Assembly (NCBI RefSeq): GCF_017084525.1
Contig: NZ_CP070950.1
Coordinates: forward strand, 4,340,001 to 4,404,000
Origin: Conexibacter sp. SYSU D00693
GTDB lineage: Bacteria > Actinomycetota > Thermoleophilia > Solirubrobacterales > Solirubrobacteraceae
Reading direction: 5' to 3'
DNA length: 64,000 nt
The stretch's first letter is position 1; each line of letters starts with the position of its first letter. Positions 15,419-23,768 of this stretch are shown here, one piece after another. The notes beneath the pieces were generated by a model. It made no database searches. It was not told the origin of the DNA and saw only the letters and a program-made list of their open reading frames with translations. The position numbers and the translations under genes were made by a program.

Positions 15419-16855
15419 ATGCTGACCCCGTGCCGGTCCGCCTGGACCGTGCCGCTGCTTGCCCTCGCCGGACTCGCGGCGCTCCCGCCGACCGCCGCCC
15501 AGGCGGCCGAGAGCCCCGCGATCACCGCACAGGCCAAGGCCAACCACTTCGAGTTCGTGCGCTACCTCGACCCACCTCCCGGCCCCCCGGCCGAGCTGTG
15601 CATCGTTGACACCGGCGTCGCGATCACCCCGGACACCCCACCCGACAACCCGAACGGCCCGATCGTCAGCCGCACCGTCATGCCGGGCGTCGACGGCAAC
15701 GGCCAGGGCGCCCCGGACCCCCTCCACCTCCACGGCACGTCGATGGCGTTCTACGCCGCGGCGGTCCCGGACAACGACTGGGGCACAGTCGGCATGTGGC
15801 CGGGGGCGCGGATTCGGTCCGTGCAGGCGCTGGGGACGGGGGAGACGAGTTTTGCGTTCGACACGTATCGCCGGGGGATTCGTCAGTGCCTGCAGTTCGA
15901 GAACGTCAAGGTCGTCGGACTGGCTTTGAGCTGCCACGGTCAGTGCGAACCGAAGGACGACGACCTCGCCCTACTGGCTGAGCAAGTCGCTTTGGCAAAA
16001 CGGCGTGGGGTGTCCGTGGTCGCAAGCCTGGGCAACGACGGACCCGGCGCCATCGCGGGGCCGCCAGCGACGCTCGCTGGCGTATACCAAGCGGGAGCAG
16101 CCTCGGCGGACGGCTGGTGCACTTTTTCCACTCGAGATCTAAAGCGAGGGGTGCGCGCGGCTGGCTGCGACGCCGACTCGGCGACCGACGCCGGCCTCCC
16201 AGTGTCCGGTCACGAGGGTGGCAGCTCATCGGCGGCGATGCTGGTGAGCACCGCGCTGGCCCTTCTTCGCGCCTATAGATCAGACCTCAGCGCCGACGCT
16301 GCCGAGGACGTCCTCACGCGATCCGCCCGCCATTCGCTCGCCGGCGGTCCCGTGCTTGACGTCGAGGCGGCATTCGAGCAGGCCGGGCTCGCTTCATACA
16401 TCGCCTCACGTCCGTCGAATGCGGTCGACGCGGTCGCCACCGACGCCAGAGCGCCTTCGTCGCCTCTGCTGTCGACCTCAACTGCCGAAGCTGTGTCATC
16501 GGCACCGACTCTGGCGGCTGCATCACGCAGGGCACGGCGATTCACTCGCCCGGTCGTGCGCTTCGTCCGGTGGTCCAACGGTCAGCTCGTGACGGGCCTG
16601 GCGAACCGTCCTGCCAGGGCCGCGGTCCGCCTCCGCATGAGGTCTTGCTCGTCGGAGTTCTCACGCATCCGGGAGATCCGCTGGACCAAGCGCGGGTCGA
16701 CGCTTCGCGTGAGCGCGCCCAGTCGTCCCAACCATGTCGATGTCCGCTACGTGCCGGCCCGGGGATCTACGCGCAGGGCATCCGTAAGCCAGCGTGTCCG
16801 GGTCGTTAATTCGCGCTCGAACGGCACGGTTCGCAGAGATCGGTGCGGCACCTAG
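15419..16855 (+). CDS. Secreted subtilisin-like (S8) protease
   Basis: The signal peptide is MLTPCRSAWTVPLLALAGLA, ending near AQA-AES. The catalytic triad is visible as Asp64 in CIVDTGV, His105 in HLHGTSMA and a Ser near 270 in GGSSSAAML; the oxyanion Asn is in SLGND (about 205). The usual GTSMA around the serine is replaced by GSSSA, which keeps the nucleophile but is divergent. A basic C-terminal beta domain follows (about 360-478). The first part is in typical codon usage; from about 15800 on, codons become less GC3-rich and Arg is coded differently, which suggests a mosaic gene. It overlaps the next gene by 13 bp, so they form one operon. Confidence 0.85.
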   Translation: MLTPCRSAWTVPLLALAGLAALPPTAAQAAESPAITAQAKANHFEFVRYLDPPPGPPAELCIVDTGVAITPDTPPDNPNGPIVSRTVMPGVDGNGQGAPDPLHLHGTSMAFYAAAVPDNDWGTVGMWPGARIRSVQALGTGETSFAFDTYRRGIRQCLQFENVKVVGLALSCHGQCEPKDDDLALLAEQVALAKRRGVSVVASLGNDGPGAIAGPPATLAGVYQAGAASADGWCTFSTRDLKRGVRAAGCDADSATDAGLPVSGHEGGSSSAAMLVSTALALLRAYRSDLSADAAEDVLTRSARHSLAGGPVLDVEAAFEQAGLASYIASRPSNAVDAVATDARAPSSPLLSTSTAEAVSSAPTLAAASRRARRFTRPVVRFVRWSNGQLVTGLANRPARAAVRLRMRSCSSEFSRIREIRWTKRGSTLRVSAPSRPNHVDVRYVPARGSTRRASVSQRVRVVNSRSNGTVRRDRCGT

Positions 16856-18519
16856 TCCTCCTCGCCGGACTGGTCCTCATTCTTGTGCCCGCCAACGCGC
16901 ACGCGGGCAACTTCGACGTGCTCACCTGCTCCGACTCGGCAACCAATGCGAACCACTCCTGGACCGCGAGCAACGACGATCCAGCGGTGTACGAGATCGG
17001 AGGGTCGTGCGCCGGCGGCGGCGCCTTCGGAGGTCTCTGGGTCCGCGACAACCTCGCGGCCACGCGCAACGCAGTGCGTCACACAGGAGCGACGTGGCGT
17101 TTCGAAGCGCCGGCCGGCACCTTGATCACGCGGTTCTCGTACGCCCGCTACATCTACGGACTCGACGAGGAGGACTTCCGGCGCGCGCTGCACACGAACG
17201 ACGGCGCCGCGCTCGAATCGTGTGAGATCCCGCCTGCGCCGTACTACCAGTGCACGGTCGGCTCCACGAGCGGCTTCGACCGGGCCTCGTTCAACGGCAT
17301 AAGCGTCTCTGGGCTCAGCTTCGGCGTGCGTTGCGAGACCCAGCCCAATACGGGCTGCGTCGGCGGAGCGACGATCCACTCGGTGATCGCCACGCTGTAC
17401 GGGGCCACCGTCACCCTGAGCGACCCAACGCCGCCGTCCCTCCCGCTGCCCACCGGCGACCTCTGGAGCGCCGGCGCCCACGGCGGGTTCCACAAGGGGA
17501 CCGCGTCCGTGACCGGAGCGCCGAGCGACGGCCAGAGCGGCATCAAGACCCTCGAGCTCGTCGTCGATGGGGTCGTCGTCGCCAGCTGCCAGACGACCGG
17601 ATCTGTCGGGTGCGCGAGCACGGTCAGCTGCGACTTCACCTACGCGAAGCCGTGCAGCAACCCGTCGGCGCAGACGCTCGGGTTCGACACGAGCTCGGTG
17701 GCCGACGGACAGCATGCGGTGACCTTGCGTGCCGCTGATGCCGGCGGGGAGCTCGCCACGCGGACGACGTCCATCGTGGTCGACAACGGCGCGCCGCAGG
17801 CCCCGAGCGTATCGGTGCCAGGGCAGGCGCGGACGACGGACGAGGTCGTGGCGACCGTGTCGCCGGTCGGCACGCAGGTGTCGCCCGTGCAGTCGGTCGT
17901 CTACGAGGCGTGCGGAGCCGGAGGGTGCGCGACGACGACGGCGCCCGCCGCCGCTGGCGGAGCGACGACGGTCACGCTCGGCAAGCTGCCGGCGGGACGC
18001 ACGACGCTGCGCACGTGGCTGGTTGATGCGGCCGGGAACTCGGACCCGGGCACGGCCACGGTCTCGACGGTCGACGTTGGTACGCCGGTGCTGGAGGGAG
18101 AGCAGGGCGGTTCGGACTCCGGCACGGGCTCGGGCGGCTCGAACGACGGCGGCACGCCGGCGGCGCTGGTGGCGCCCGTGGTGGTGGCGCCGATGCCGCC
18201 GACGCCCTCACCGACTGCCCCGGGGAAGCCCGCGCCGCTGGCGCTGACCCGCTCGGTGCAGGGACGGACGCTGGCCGTGCGGGTCCGCCTTCGCGGCGCC
18301 GACGGGCGGCGCGTGCGGGTGACCTACACGGTGCGCGACGCGCGCAAGCGGCGACTCGCCAACGGCAACCGGCTCGTGCGCCTCAAAGACGGTGCGGCGA
18401 GCGTGCGGGTGACGCTGCCCCGTTCGGTGCGACGGCGGGCGCGCGAGGTCGTCGTGACGGCGCAGGTCGTCGGCGCGGGCGGCCAGCGCGCGACGAGCAG
18501 GCTGCGGCTCTCGCGCTGA
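16843..18519 (+). CDS. Secreted repeat protein, relative of the 13110 gene (558 aa)
   Basis: The GTG start overlaps the protease stop by 13 bp. A signal peptide (MRHLVLLAGLVLILVPANAHA) is followed by GNFDVLTCSDSA, matching the YNVFTC start of the 720-residue protein, so the two N-terminal domains are homologous. Ig-like domains carry DGQSGIKTLELVVDGVVV and FDTSSVADGQHAVTLRAADA, again parallel to the other protein (GIKDIELVVDGQ; LAVRIIDVGG). A Gly/Ser-rich and then Pro-rich linker (about 425-465) leads to a basic C-terminal domain. Paired Cys residues suggest disulfides outside the cell. With the subtilase between them, the two could be processed or displayed together. Confidence 0.82.
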   Translation: MRHLVLLAGLVLILVPANAHAGNFDVLTCSDSATNANHSWTASNDDPAVYEIGGSCAGGGAFGGLWVRDNLAATRNAVRHTGATWRFEAPAGTLITRFSYARYIYGLDEEDFRRALHTNDGAALESCEIPPAPYYQCTVGSTSGFDRASFNGISVSGLSFGVRCETQPNTGCVGGATIHSVIATLYGATVTLSDPTPPSLPLPTGDLWSAGAHGGFHKGTASVTGAPSDGQSGIKTLELVVDGVVVASCQTTGSVGCASTVSCDFTYAKPCSNPSAQTLGFDTSSVADGQHAVTLRAADAGGELATRTTSIVVDNGAPQAPSVSVPGQARTTDEVVATVSPVGTQVSPVQSVVYEACGAGGCATTTAPAAAGGATTVTLGKLPAGRTTLRTWLVDAAGNSDPGTATVSTVDVGTPVLEGEQGGSDSGTGSGGSNDGGTPAALVAPVVVAPMPPTPSPTAPGKPAPLALTRSVQGRTLAVRVRLRGADGRRVRVTYTVRDARKRRLANGNRLVRLKDGAASVRVTLPRSVRRRAREVVVTAQVVGAGGQRATSRLRLSR

Positions 18520-18719
18520 CCGCGGCGCGCGCCCTCGTCATCAGGTCTCGATCCGCAGCGACGCGAGGCGGCGTCGGCGAAGTTGACGTGCCAGCGGAAC
18601 TTGCGCGGGCTGCCGGGGAAGTCGCCCGCCGCTATCGCGCGCCTCGAACGGCGCGCAAGAGCGTGGGGACGACGGTCGACGTCATGCCTGAACCCCGACC
18701 AGCGGGGAGGTGCGGGCGG

Positions 18720-19268
18720 CTAGCCGGCCACGGCGGCGCGGACGGCGCGCAGGAGGTCCTCCGACCGCGGCGAGTCGCCCAGGGCCCTTGCGATGAGCAC
18801 GGCGCCGACGAGCGTCGAGAGCACGACGGGCGCGCGGTCGCGGTCGTCGCCCAGCAGGTCCTCGAGCAGGCCGAGGTAGCGCTCGACCTGCGCGGCGTAC
18901 GCGTCGCGGACGCGCTCGTCGGACCGCGCGGCGTCGGCGCCCAGGGCGACGACGCCGCAGCCGCCACCGGGGTCGTCGCGATGTTCGACGGACACGTACC
19001 AGTCGACGAACGCCTTGAGGCGATCGTCGGCGCCCGCCACCACCTCCGGGATCCGGTGGTTGTTCTGGGTCAGGGCCTCGGCGGCGGCCTCGGCGATCAG
19101 GTCCTCGCGGGAGCCGAAGTGCTTGTAGAAGCCGCCGTGGGTGAGACCCGCTTCGCGCATGACCTCGGCGACGCCGGGCTGGGCCGTGCCCTGCTCGCGG
19201 ATGCGCGCGGCGGTGACCTCGACGATCCGCCGGTGGCTCGCCGCCTTCTCCTCCTTCGACCGTGCCAT
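18720..19268 (-). CDS. TetR-family repressor
   Basis: The helix-turn-helix is at the N-terminus: RRIVEVTAARIREQGTAQPG, VAEVMREAGLTHGGFYKHFG, with the family hallmark GGFYKHFGSREDL. The ligand-binding domain follows (about residues 60-182). The start at 19268 (MARSKEEKAASH) is chosen because upstream codons overlap the operator. It faces the SDR gene at 19348 across a short promoter region containing two identical inverted repeats, so it almost certainly represses both itself and the dehydrogenase. Downstream, 18520-18719 contains only decayed coding remnants on the same strand. Confidence 0.9.
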   Translation of the reverse strand: MARSKEEKAASHRRIVEVTAARIREQGTAQPGVAEVMREAGLTHGGFYKHFGSREDLIAEAAAEALTQNNHRIPEVVAGADDRLKAFVDWYVSVEHRDDPGGGCGVVALGADAARSDERVRDAYAAQVERYLGLLEDLLGDDRDRAPVVLSTLVGAVLIARALGDSPRSEDLLRAVRAAVAG

Positions 19269-19276
19269 CGCAACAT

Positions 19277-19322
19277 GGATGATAGCCGTCATCCACATGC
19301 GTTAGGATGACGACCATCATCC
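19277..19322. promoter_or_regulatory. Twin operators between tetR and the SDR gene
   Basis: GGATGA-N6-TCATCC occurs twice as a perfect inverted repeat, at 19277-19294 and 19305-19322, with centres 28 bp apart. The copies lie within the divergent promoter region, upstream of both start codons, and are the clear binding sites for the TetR protein. Confidence 0.82.
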
Positions 19323-19347
19323 ACCTGCGACGGCCGAGGAGGCCCTC

Positions 19348-20076
19348 ATGCAGCTCGAAGGGACGACGGCGCTGGTCACCGGCGCCAACCGCGGCATCGG
19401 CAAGGTGATCGCGGAGGCGCTGCTCGACCGCGGGGCGGCGAAGGTCTACGCCGCGGTGCGCGATCCGCAGACGGTGACCGACCCGCGTCTCACGCCGGTG
19501 CAGCTCGACGTGACCGATCCGGCCCGCGTCGCCGAGCTGGGGCGGGAGCTGACCGACGTGCAGGTCGTCGTCAACAACGCCGGCGGCGTCACGCAGGCGC
19601 CGGCGCTGCCGCTCGACGCGCAGCTCGAGGCCGCGCGCGGGGACTTCGAGCTCAACGCGGTGAGCCTCGTCTCGATGACCCAGGCGTTCGCACCGGTGCT
19701 CGCGGCCAACGGAGGAGGGGCGTTCGTGAACCTCCTGTCGGTCGTCTCGTGGGCCAGCGTCCCGTTCCTGGCCACGTACTCCGCCTCGAAGGCCGCCGCG
19801 TGGAGCTTCACCAACGCCGCGCGCGTCCAGCTCAAGGCGCAGGGCACCGAGGTCGTCGGCGTGCACGTCGGCTTCGTCGACACCGACCTGACGGCCGCGG
19901 TGCCGTTCGAGAAGGTCACGCCGCAGCTCGTGGCGCAGCGGACGCTCGACGCCCTCGAGGCCGGCGAGCCCGAGGCCGTCGTGGACGACTTCAGCCGCAC
20001 GGTCAAGGAGAACCTGCCCGACGACCAGGGGCGGATCTACGCGCTCATCGAGGAGCGCTTCGCGCTGCCCGCCTGA
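19348..20076 (+). CDS. Short-chain dehydrogenase/reductase (242 aa)
   Basis: A classical SDR: the NAD(P)-binding TGANRGIG sits at residues 11-18, NNAGG near 74, the catalytic serine in LLSVVS and the Tyr-x3-Lys pair in TYSASKAA (about 147-151). The ARG/Asn pattern after strand 2 (AAVRDP) favours NADP(H). The length is typical. The substrate is not predictable; regulation by a divergent TetR repressor suggests induction by a xenobiotic aldehyde, ketone or quinone. ATG 19348 follows GGAGG about 8 bases upstream. A small repeat protein follows 10 bases after the stop and may be co-transcribed. Confidence 0.92.
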   Translation: MQLEGTTALVTGANRGIGKVIAEALLDRGAAKVYAAVRDPQTVTDPRLTPVQLDVTDPARVAELGRELTDVQVVVNNAGGVTQAPALPLDAQLEAARGDFELNAVSLVSMTQAFAPVLAANGGGAFVNLLSVVSWASVPFLATYSASKAAAWSFTNAARVQLKAQGTEVVGVHVGFVDTDLTAAVPFEKVTPQLVAQRTLDALEAGEPEAVVDDFSRTVKENLPDDQGRIYALIEERFALPA

Positions 20077-20086
20077 CGGAAGGCGG

Positions 20087-20326
20087 ATGATGGGCCCCAT
20101 GGCCGCCATCACCGTCTTCAAGCCCGAGATCCGCACCGCGGAGATCACCGGCCCGCGCGCGATCGCGACCGCCGCGATGGGGAGCGCCGCCCTGGGCGCG
20201 TTCGCCGTCGGGGCGCTCGCGATCGGCCGGCTGGCGATCGGCCGCGCGACGATCAAGAGGCTCGAGATCGAGGAGCTGACCGTGAAGCGGCTCAGGGTCG
20301 AGGAGTTGGACACGCCGAGGACCTAG
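20087..20326 (+). CDS. Small beta-helix-like repeat protein (79 aa)
   Basis: The product is made of short 5-7 residue repeats: GAFAVGALAIGRLAIGRATI then KRLEIEELTVKRLRVEEL. Such repeats, with alternating small and aliphatic residues, suggest a miniature parallel beta-helix like that of pentapeptide-repeat proteins. The start is one of two tandem ATGs after GGAAGG. It closely follows the SDR gene. Similar small proteins are common in bacteria without assigned function, and a structural or DNA-mimic role can only be guessed. Confidence 0.65.
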   Translation: MMGPMAAITVFKPEIRTAEITGPRAIATAAMGSAALGAFAVGALAIGRLAIGRATIKRLEIEELTVKRLRVEELDTPRT

Positions 20327-20340
20327 ACCCGGGGTCGAGG

Positions 20341-20396
20341 GTGGAAGGTGCCTGGCACCTTTCACCTGGGACGGTGGAAGGTGCCTGGCACTTTCC
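20341..20396. repeat. Paired palindromic repeat (doublet 1)
   Basis: Two hairpin-forming units centred on GGTGCC-T-GGCACC lie with centres at 20353 and 20386, 33 bp apart. The first extends to about 12 pairs on each side with one mismatch. The same arrangement with the same pitch occurs at 34717-34769. They lie in an intergenic gap and look like REP/BIME-type elements. Confidence 0.8.
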
Positions 20397-20504
20397 GCAC
20401 GTTGCGGGGTGTTCCGCCGCCGCTCGCGCTATGGCAGGCGATGCCGTCCGACGCCGTCCGTACCTTGCGCGGCGGTTCCAGTCCTCCGAGCCGGAGACCG
20501 CGCC

Positions 20505-20960
20505 ATGCCCCTCTGCTTCATCGAACCTCAGGACGCCATCCGCGTCATCGCGGAGTCCGTCGGACGTGAGGCCCGCCGGCAGCTGCTCGGCGAGCTGGTC
20601 CGTGCGTGGGTCGACGAGATCCCCGAGCCGGAGCTGGACGTCCACTACGCCAAGGCGATCGCCGACCTCGACGAGCACGACCTCTCGATGCTCGCCGCCT
20701 GGCACGCGTCGCTGGAGGTCGGGCAGCCGATCGCTAACCGGGACTTCCTCGTCAACGTCTTCCCGACGCTCGGCGAGAACCGGCGCGAGGCGCTGAAGAT
20801 CGCGGCGGGCTTCCGCGGCGAGGAGGCCTTCGACGCCGGCGTCGCCGAGGAGCAGGCGCTCGAGACGGTCCTGCCCCGCCTCTCGCGGGAGCGCGCCACG
20901 GAGCTCGCGCAGGAGTGCCTCGAGCTCTACCTCTGGGACCGGCTGGGCTCCGACAACTAG
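20505..20960 (+). CDS. Hypothetical acidic helical protein (151 aa)
   Basis: I do not recognise the family. The ATG at 20505 follows GGAG at 20493; an upstream extension is Arg-rich shadow. The protein is acidic and all-helical in appearance (DAIRVIAESVGREARRQLLG; ADLDEHDLSMLAAWHASLEV; ATELAQECLELYLWDRLG) with no membrane segment or signal. The motif pattern VGREARRQLLGELVRAWVDE could mediate oligomers. It is a single-gene unit bounded by the palindromic doublet upstream and a convergent secreted-protein gene downstream. Confidence 0.65.
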   Translation: MPLCFIEPQDAIRVIAESVGREARRQLLGELVRAWVDEIPEPELDVHYAKAIADLDEHDLSMLAAWHASLEVGQPIANRDFLVNVFPTLGENRREALKIAAGFRGEEAFDAGVAEEQALETVLPRLSRERATELAQECLELYLWDRLGSDN

Positions 20961-21057
20961 CCCTGCGACGACGTCGGGCCCCCGACGCGACCAGCGACGA
21001 GGGCCCGCAGGACTGCACGCCGGCCACGGAGGGCCGGCAGCAGAGCAGCGCTTCGCT

Positions 21058-22146
21058 CTAGCGGACGATCCGCACGACCCGGTAGGTCACCGCGGCGCGG
21101 CCCTGGATCGTGATCTTCGTGCGCAGCGTGATCGTCGACGCCTTCTTCAGCGCCTTCTTGCCGGTCTTGGAGAGCGCGATGACGAACTTCGACCTGGCGC
21201 CCTGGGCGACGGTGCCCTTCTTCGCGCTCGTCCACTTCGCGCCGCCCTGCTTGGCGTAGCCCGTCAGCTCGACGCCGCAGGCGCTGCGGGCCGCCGCGGC
21301 GCAGCCGACGCTCACGCGCAGGCCCTTCTTGGTCAGGCGCGCCGAGCCGATCGTCGAGCCCGACGCCTTGACCTCGACGAGCGACAGCGGCTGGGTCGGC
21401 GCGGCGGGGCCACCCGGCGTCTGGCCGGCGGGCGGGTCGGCCGGCTTGGGGTCGGCCTTCGCGGCGGCCAGCCCGACGTCGTCGTAGTCGACCGTCGCGT
21501 TGGGGACGACGGCCGCCGGGCTCGTGAAGAACGTCGTGACGCGCAGCTTGTAGCTCTGGCCGAGCACGATCGCGTTCTTGTCCAGCCAGATCGGGCCGAC
21601 CGTCCTCCACGTCGGCGACGACGCGATCGCCTGGTTCTTGACGCCCGAGGCGACGACCTGGTTGGCGGCGTTGAGCACGTCGACGGAGTAGGTCACCGCG
21701 CTGCCGGTGAGCTGGAGCAGCGCGCCGACGTCGGCCTTCTGCGCGAGGACGAGGGCGATCGCCTCCTCCTCGCTGTCCCCAACGCCCTTGTAGACGAACT
21801 CGGGGCTGGTCCACACGCTCGTCGAGGTGCCGGCCAGCGAGAGCAGGCCGCCGGTCGCGACGCGCAGGAAGCCGTCCGTCGTGCCCGGCTGGGAGACGGC
21901 GAGCGTGCCGCCGGTGGCCTGGAAGGAGTTCGAGACCTGCGGGATCGTCAGGCCGGGGACGCCGACGGAGTAGGCGACGCTGTCGGTCCAGCCGCCCTTG
22001 GAGGTCACGAAGGAGCGGTCGTCGGTGCCCGACGGGTACGGGGCGGAGGCGGCGTGCGCCGTGGCGGGGACCGCGGCGGCGAGGGTGAGGGTGGCCAGCA
22101 CGAGCCGGCCGGACGCACGGAGAGTCACCCCACCATCATCGGCCAC
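21058..22146 (-). CDS. Secreted beta-rich protein (362 aa)
   Basis: After a few residues comes a signal peptide (RLVLATLTLAAAVPATAHAA-SAP). The mature part is beta-rich and resembles carbohydrate-binding or jelly-roll modules: GFLRVATGGLLSLAGTSTSV, then TWRTVGPIWLDKNAIV and VDYDDVGLAAAKADP. A Pro-rich linker (about 225-250) leads to a basic C-terminal domain with a pair of Cys (VGCAAAARSACGVEL) and a run of Lys-rich strands (TKKGL, AKKGTV, TGKKALKKAS), a tail type shared by many exported proteins in this group of bacteria. Function is unknown; surface or matrix attachment is likely. The GTG at 22146 or a GTG six codons later could start it. Confidence 0.72.
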   Translation of the reverse strand: MADDGGVTLRASGRLVLATLTLAAAVPATAHAASAPYPSGTDDRSFVTSKGGWTDSVAYSVGVPGLTIPQVSNSFQATGGTLAVSQPGTTDGFLRVATGGLLSLAGTSTSVWTSPEFVYKGVGDSEEEAIALVLAQKADVGALLQLTGSAVTYSVDVLNAANQVVASGVKNQAIASSPTWRTVGPIWLDKNAIVLGQSYKLRVTTFFTSPAAVVPNATVDYDDVGLAAAKADPKPADPPAGQTPGGPAAPTQPLSLVEVKASGSTIGSARLTKKGLRVSVGCAAAARSACGVELTGYAKQGGAKWTSAKKGTVAQGARSKFVIALSKTGKKALKKASTITLRTKITIQGRAAVTYRVVRIVR

Positions 22147-22188
22147 GCGCCACCGACCTTGAGCCGCGACCCCTGTCGCGGGTCGCCG

Positions 22189-22830
22189 TCAGTCCGCAGG
22201 CGCACCCTGCGGCGCGCCCTCGGCGGCCAGCAGCTCCTCGACCTCGGCGATCGCCTGCTCGGTCGTCTGGAACTGCACGGCGCGCATGCCCACGTCGCGG
22301 GCGGCGTCGCAGTTGTGCGGGAAGTCGTCGATGAAGACGCACGCCCCCGGCTCGACGCCCAGGCGCTCGCAGGTCAGCAGGTAGATCTGCGGGTCGGGCT
22401 TGCGCATTCCGACGAAGGCCGAGTCGACGACCTCCTCGAAGAGCTCATCGACCGGGAGCATCGCCCGCCAGCGCGGCTCCCACTCACGGACGTTGTTCGT
22501 CAGCAGCGCCATCCGGTAGCCCTGGTCGCGCAGGCGCGCGAGCAGGTCGACCATCGCGTCGTTGGTGCCCAGGGCGGCCCAGTAGCGCTCGGTGAACTCC
22601 TCGAGCGGCTGGCCGACCTCGTGGGAGAGCACCTCGAGGAAGGTCTTCTCGCTCATCCGGCCGCACTCGAGCTCGTGCAGCGGGTGGTAGCCGGTGCGCG
22701 CCTCGAGCTCGACCATCGCGCCGTTGAGCTCCCCGGGCTCGACGCCCAGGTGGTCCTGGATGTCCTCGAAGGCGTCTACCAGCGGCGTGGTGAGCACCCC
22801 GCCGAAGTCGCAGACGACCGTGGTGATCAC
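22189..22830 (-). CDS. HAD-superfamily hydrolase (213 aa)
   Basis: The first motif is VVCDFGGVLTT with nucleophile Asp8; motif II is LLTNNV, motif III has the Lys in GMRKPDPQIY, and motif IV is VFIDDFPHNC. The second Asp of the usual DxD is Gly, which is the pattern of the subfamily related to the N-terminal phosphatase of soluble epoxide hydrolase and haloacid dehalogenase-like proteins. The helical cap lies at about residues 15-90. The GTG start overlaps the stop of the preceding gene (GTGA), so it is the last gene of a coupled three-gene operon. Substrate unknown. Confidence 0.85.
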   Translation of the reverse strand: MITTVVCDFGGVLTTPLVDAFEDIQDHLGVEPGELNGAMVELEARTGYHPLHELECGRMSEKTFLEVLSHEVGQPLEEFTERYWAALGTNDAMVDLLARLRDQGYRMALLTNNVREWEPRWRAMLPVDELFEEVVDSAFVGMRKPDPQIYLLTCERLGVEPGACVFIDDFPHNCDAARDVGMRAVQFQTTEQAIAEVEELLAAEGAPQGAPAD

Positions 22831-23768
22831 GCGGCGTCCACGCGCCGCAGCACGTCGTAGCGCCCGACGCCGGTGCGGCCCTCCATGCGCCAGGTCAGGA
22901 ACGCGGAGTGCAGCTGCAGGCGGCCGAGGTCGAGCGTCGTCCCGCAGACGACCTCGCCGGCCGCGCGGTGGGGGACCTCGTCGTCGGCGCCGACGAAGAG
23001 CTCGAGCCCGGCGGCGACCTGGCGGCCGTCGCCGTCGTAGGTCGTCGACAGCCGCGGGTCCTCGACGACGACCGGGGTGGCCGGGCCGTCGGCGACGTCG
23101 TCCTGCGGCGGGACGAGCAGCGTGATGCCCAGCGCCTCGTCGGCGTGGCTCTTGCCCTTGGCGGGCCGGACGGCGACGCCGGTCACGCCGAGGCCGTCGC
23201 TGAACCACGCCCCGAGGGTCCGCGAGACGGAGAGCTTCTCCCAGTCCGGTGAGCCCCACGAGTGGCCGCGCTGGCCCAGGCAGCGCACCTTGCGCTCGCC
23301 GCGGCCCGCGCGGACCGTGCCCTCGAAGGTCGCGAGCTGCTCGTAGCCGGCCATGCCGCCGAGCCTGGCGACGTCGCCGTCCTCGTCCAGCGGCGCGGGC
23401 AGCGAGACGGCGCGGACCTCGAGGTCGAAGCCCAGGTCGCCGTCGTCCTCGTCCTCGAAGTGCACGCGCCAGGCCTGCAGCGGCTCGAGGACCTCCGAGC
23501 GCACGCCGCCGGCGGCGACCTGCTCCCAGCCGCCCCCGGCGGGCACCGCGACGCCGCCCTCGGCGCGGACCGCGACGAGGTCGCCGTCGGCGAAGAGCAT
23601 CCCGAGGCCGCTGGCCACCCGGGCGCCGTCCTCGCCGACGCTCAGGCCCACGCGGGCGACGCCGAAGACGTCGCGCTCGGCGTCGCCGAAGGCGAAGGTG
23701 ACGGCGTCGGACTCAGCGCCCGAGAGCGCGCGCGGCGCCTCGAGCCCGGGGTCGATGGTGGTGCTCAG
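22827..23768 (-). CDS. Hypothetical protein with a GHSWG motif (313 aa), probable CTG start
   Basis: The protein is beta-rich and acidic with no signal peptide. The most conserved-looking segment is CLGQRGHSWGSPDWEKL at about residue 150, resembling the xHxWG pattern of lipocalin-like hydratase/AttH-type and DUF7064-like proteins; the assignment is tentative. No ATG, GTG or TTG opens the frame at the natural position. A CTG at 23768 overlaps the TGA of the upstream FxsA gene and lies 5 bases after GGAGG, so CTG is the likely start. Its stop overlaps the GTG of the HAD gene. The three genes are translationally coupled. Confidence 0.65.
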   Translation of the reverse strand: MSTTIDPGLEAPRALSGAESDAVTFAFGDAERDVFGVARVGLSVGEDGARVASGLGMLFADGDLVAVRAEGGVAVPAGGGWEQVAAGGVRSEVLEPLQAWRVHFEDEDDGDLGFDLEVRAVSLPAPLDEDGDVARLGGMAGYEQLATFEGTVRAGRGERKVRCLGQRGHSWGSPDWEKLSVSRTLGAWFSDGLGVTGVAVRPAKGKSHADEALGITLLVPPQDDVADGPATPVVVEDPRLSTTYDGDGRQVAAGLELFVGADDEVPHRAAGEVVCGTTLDLGRLQLHSAFLTWRMEGRTGVGRYDVLRRVDAA

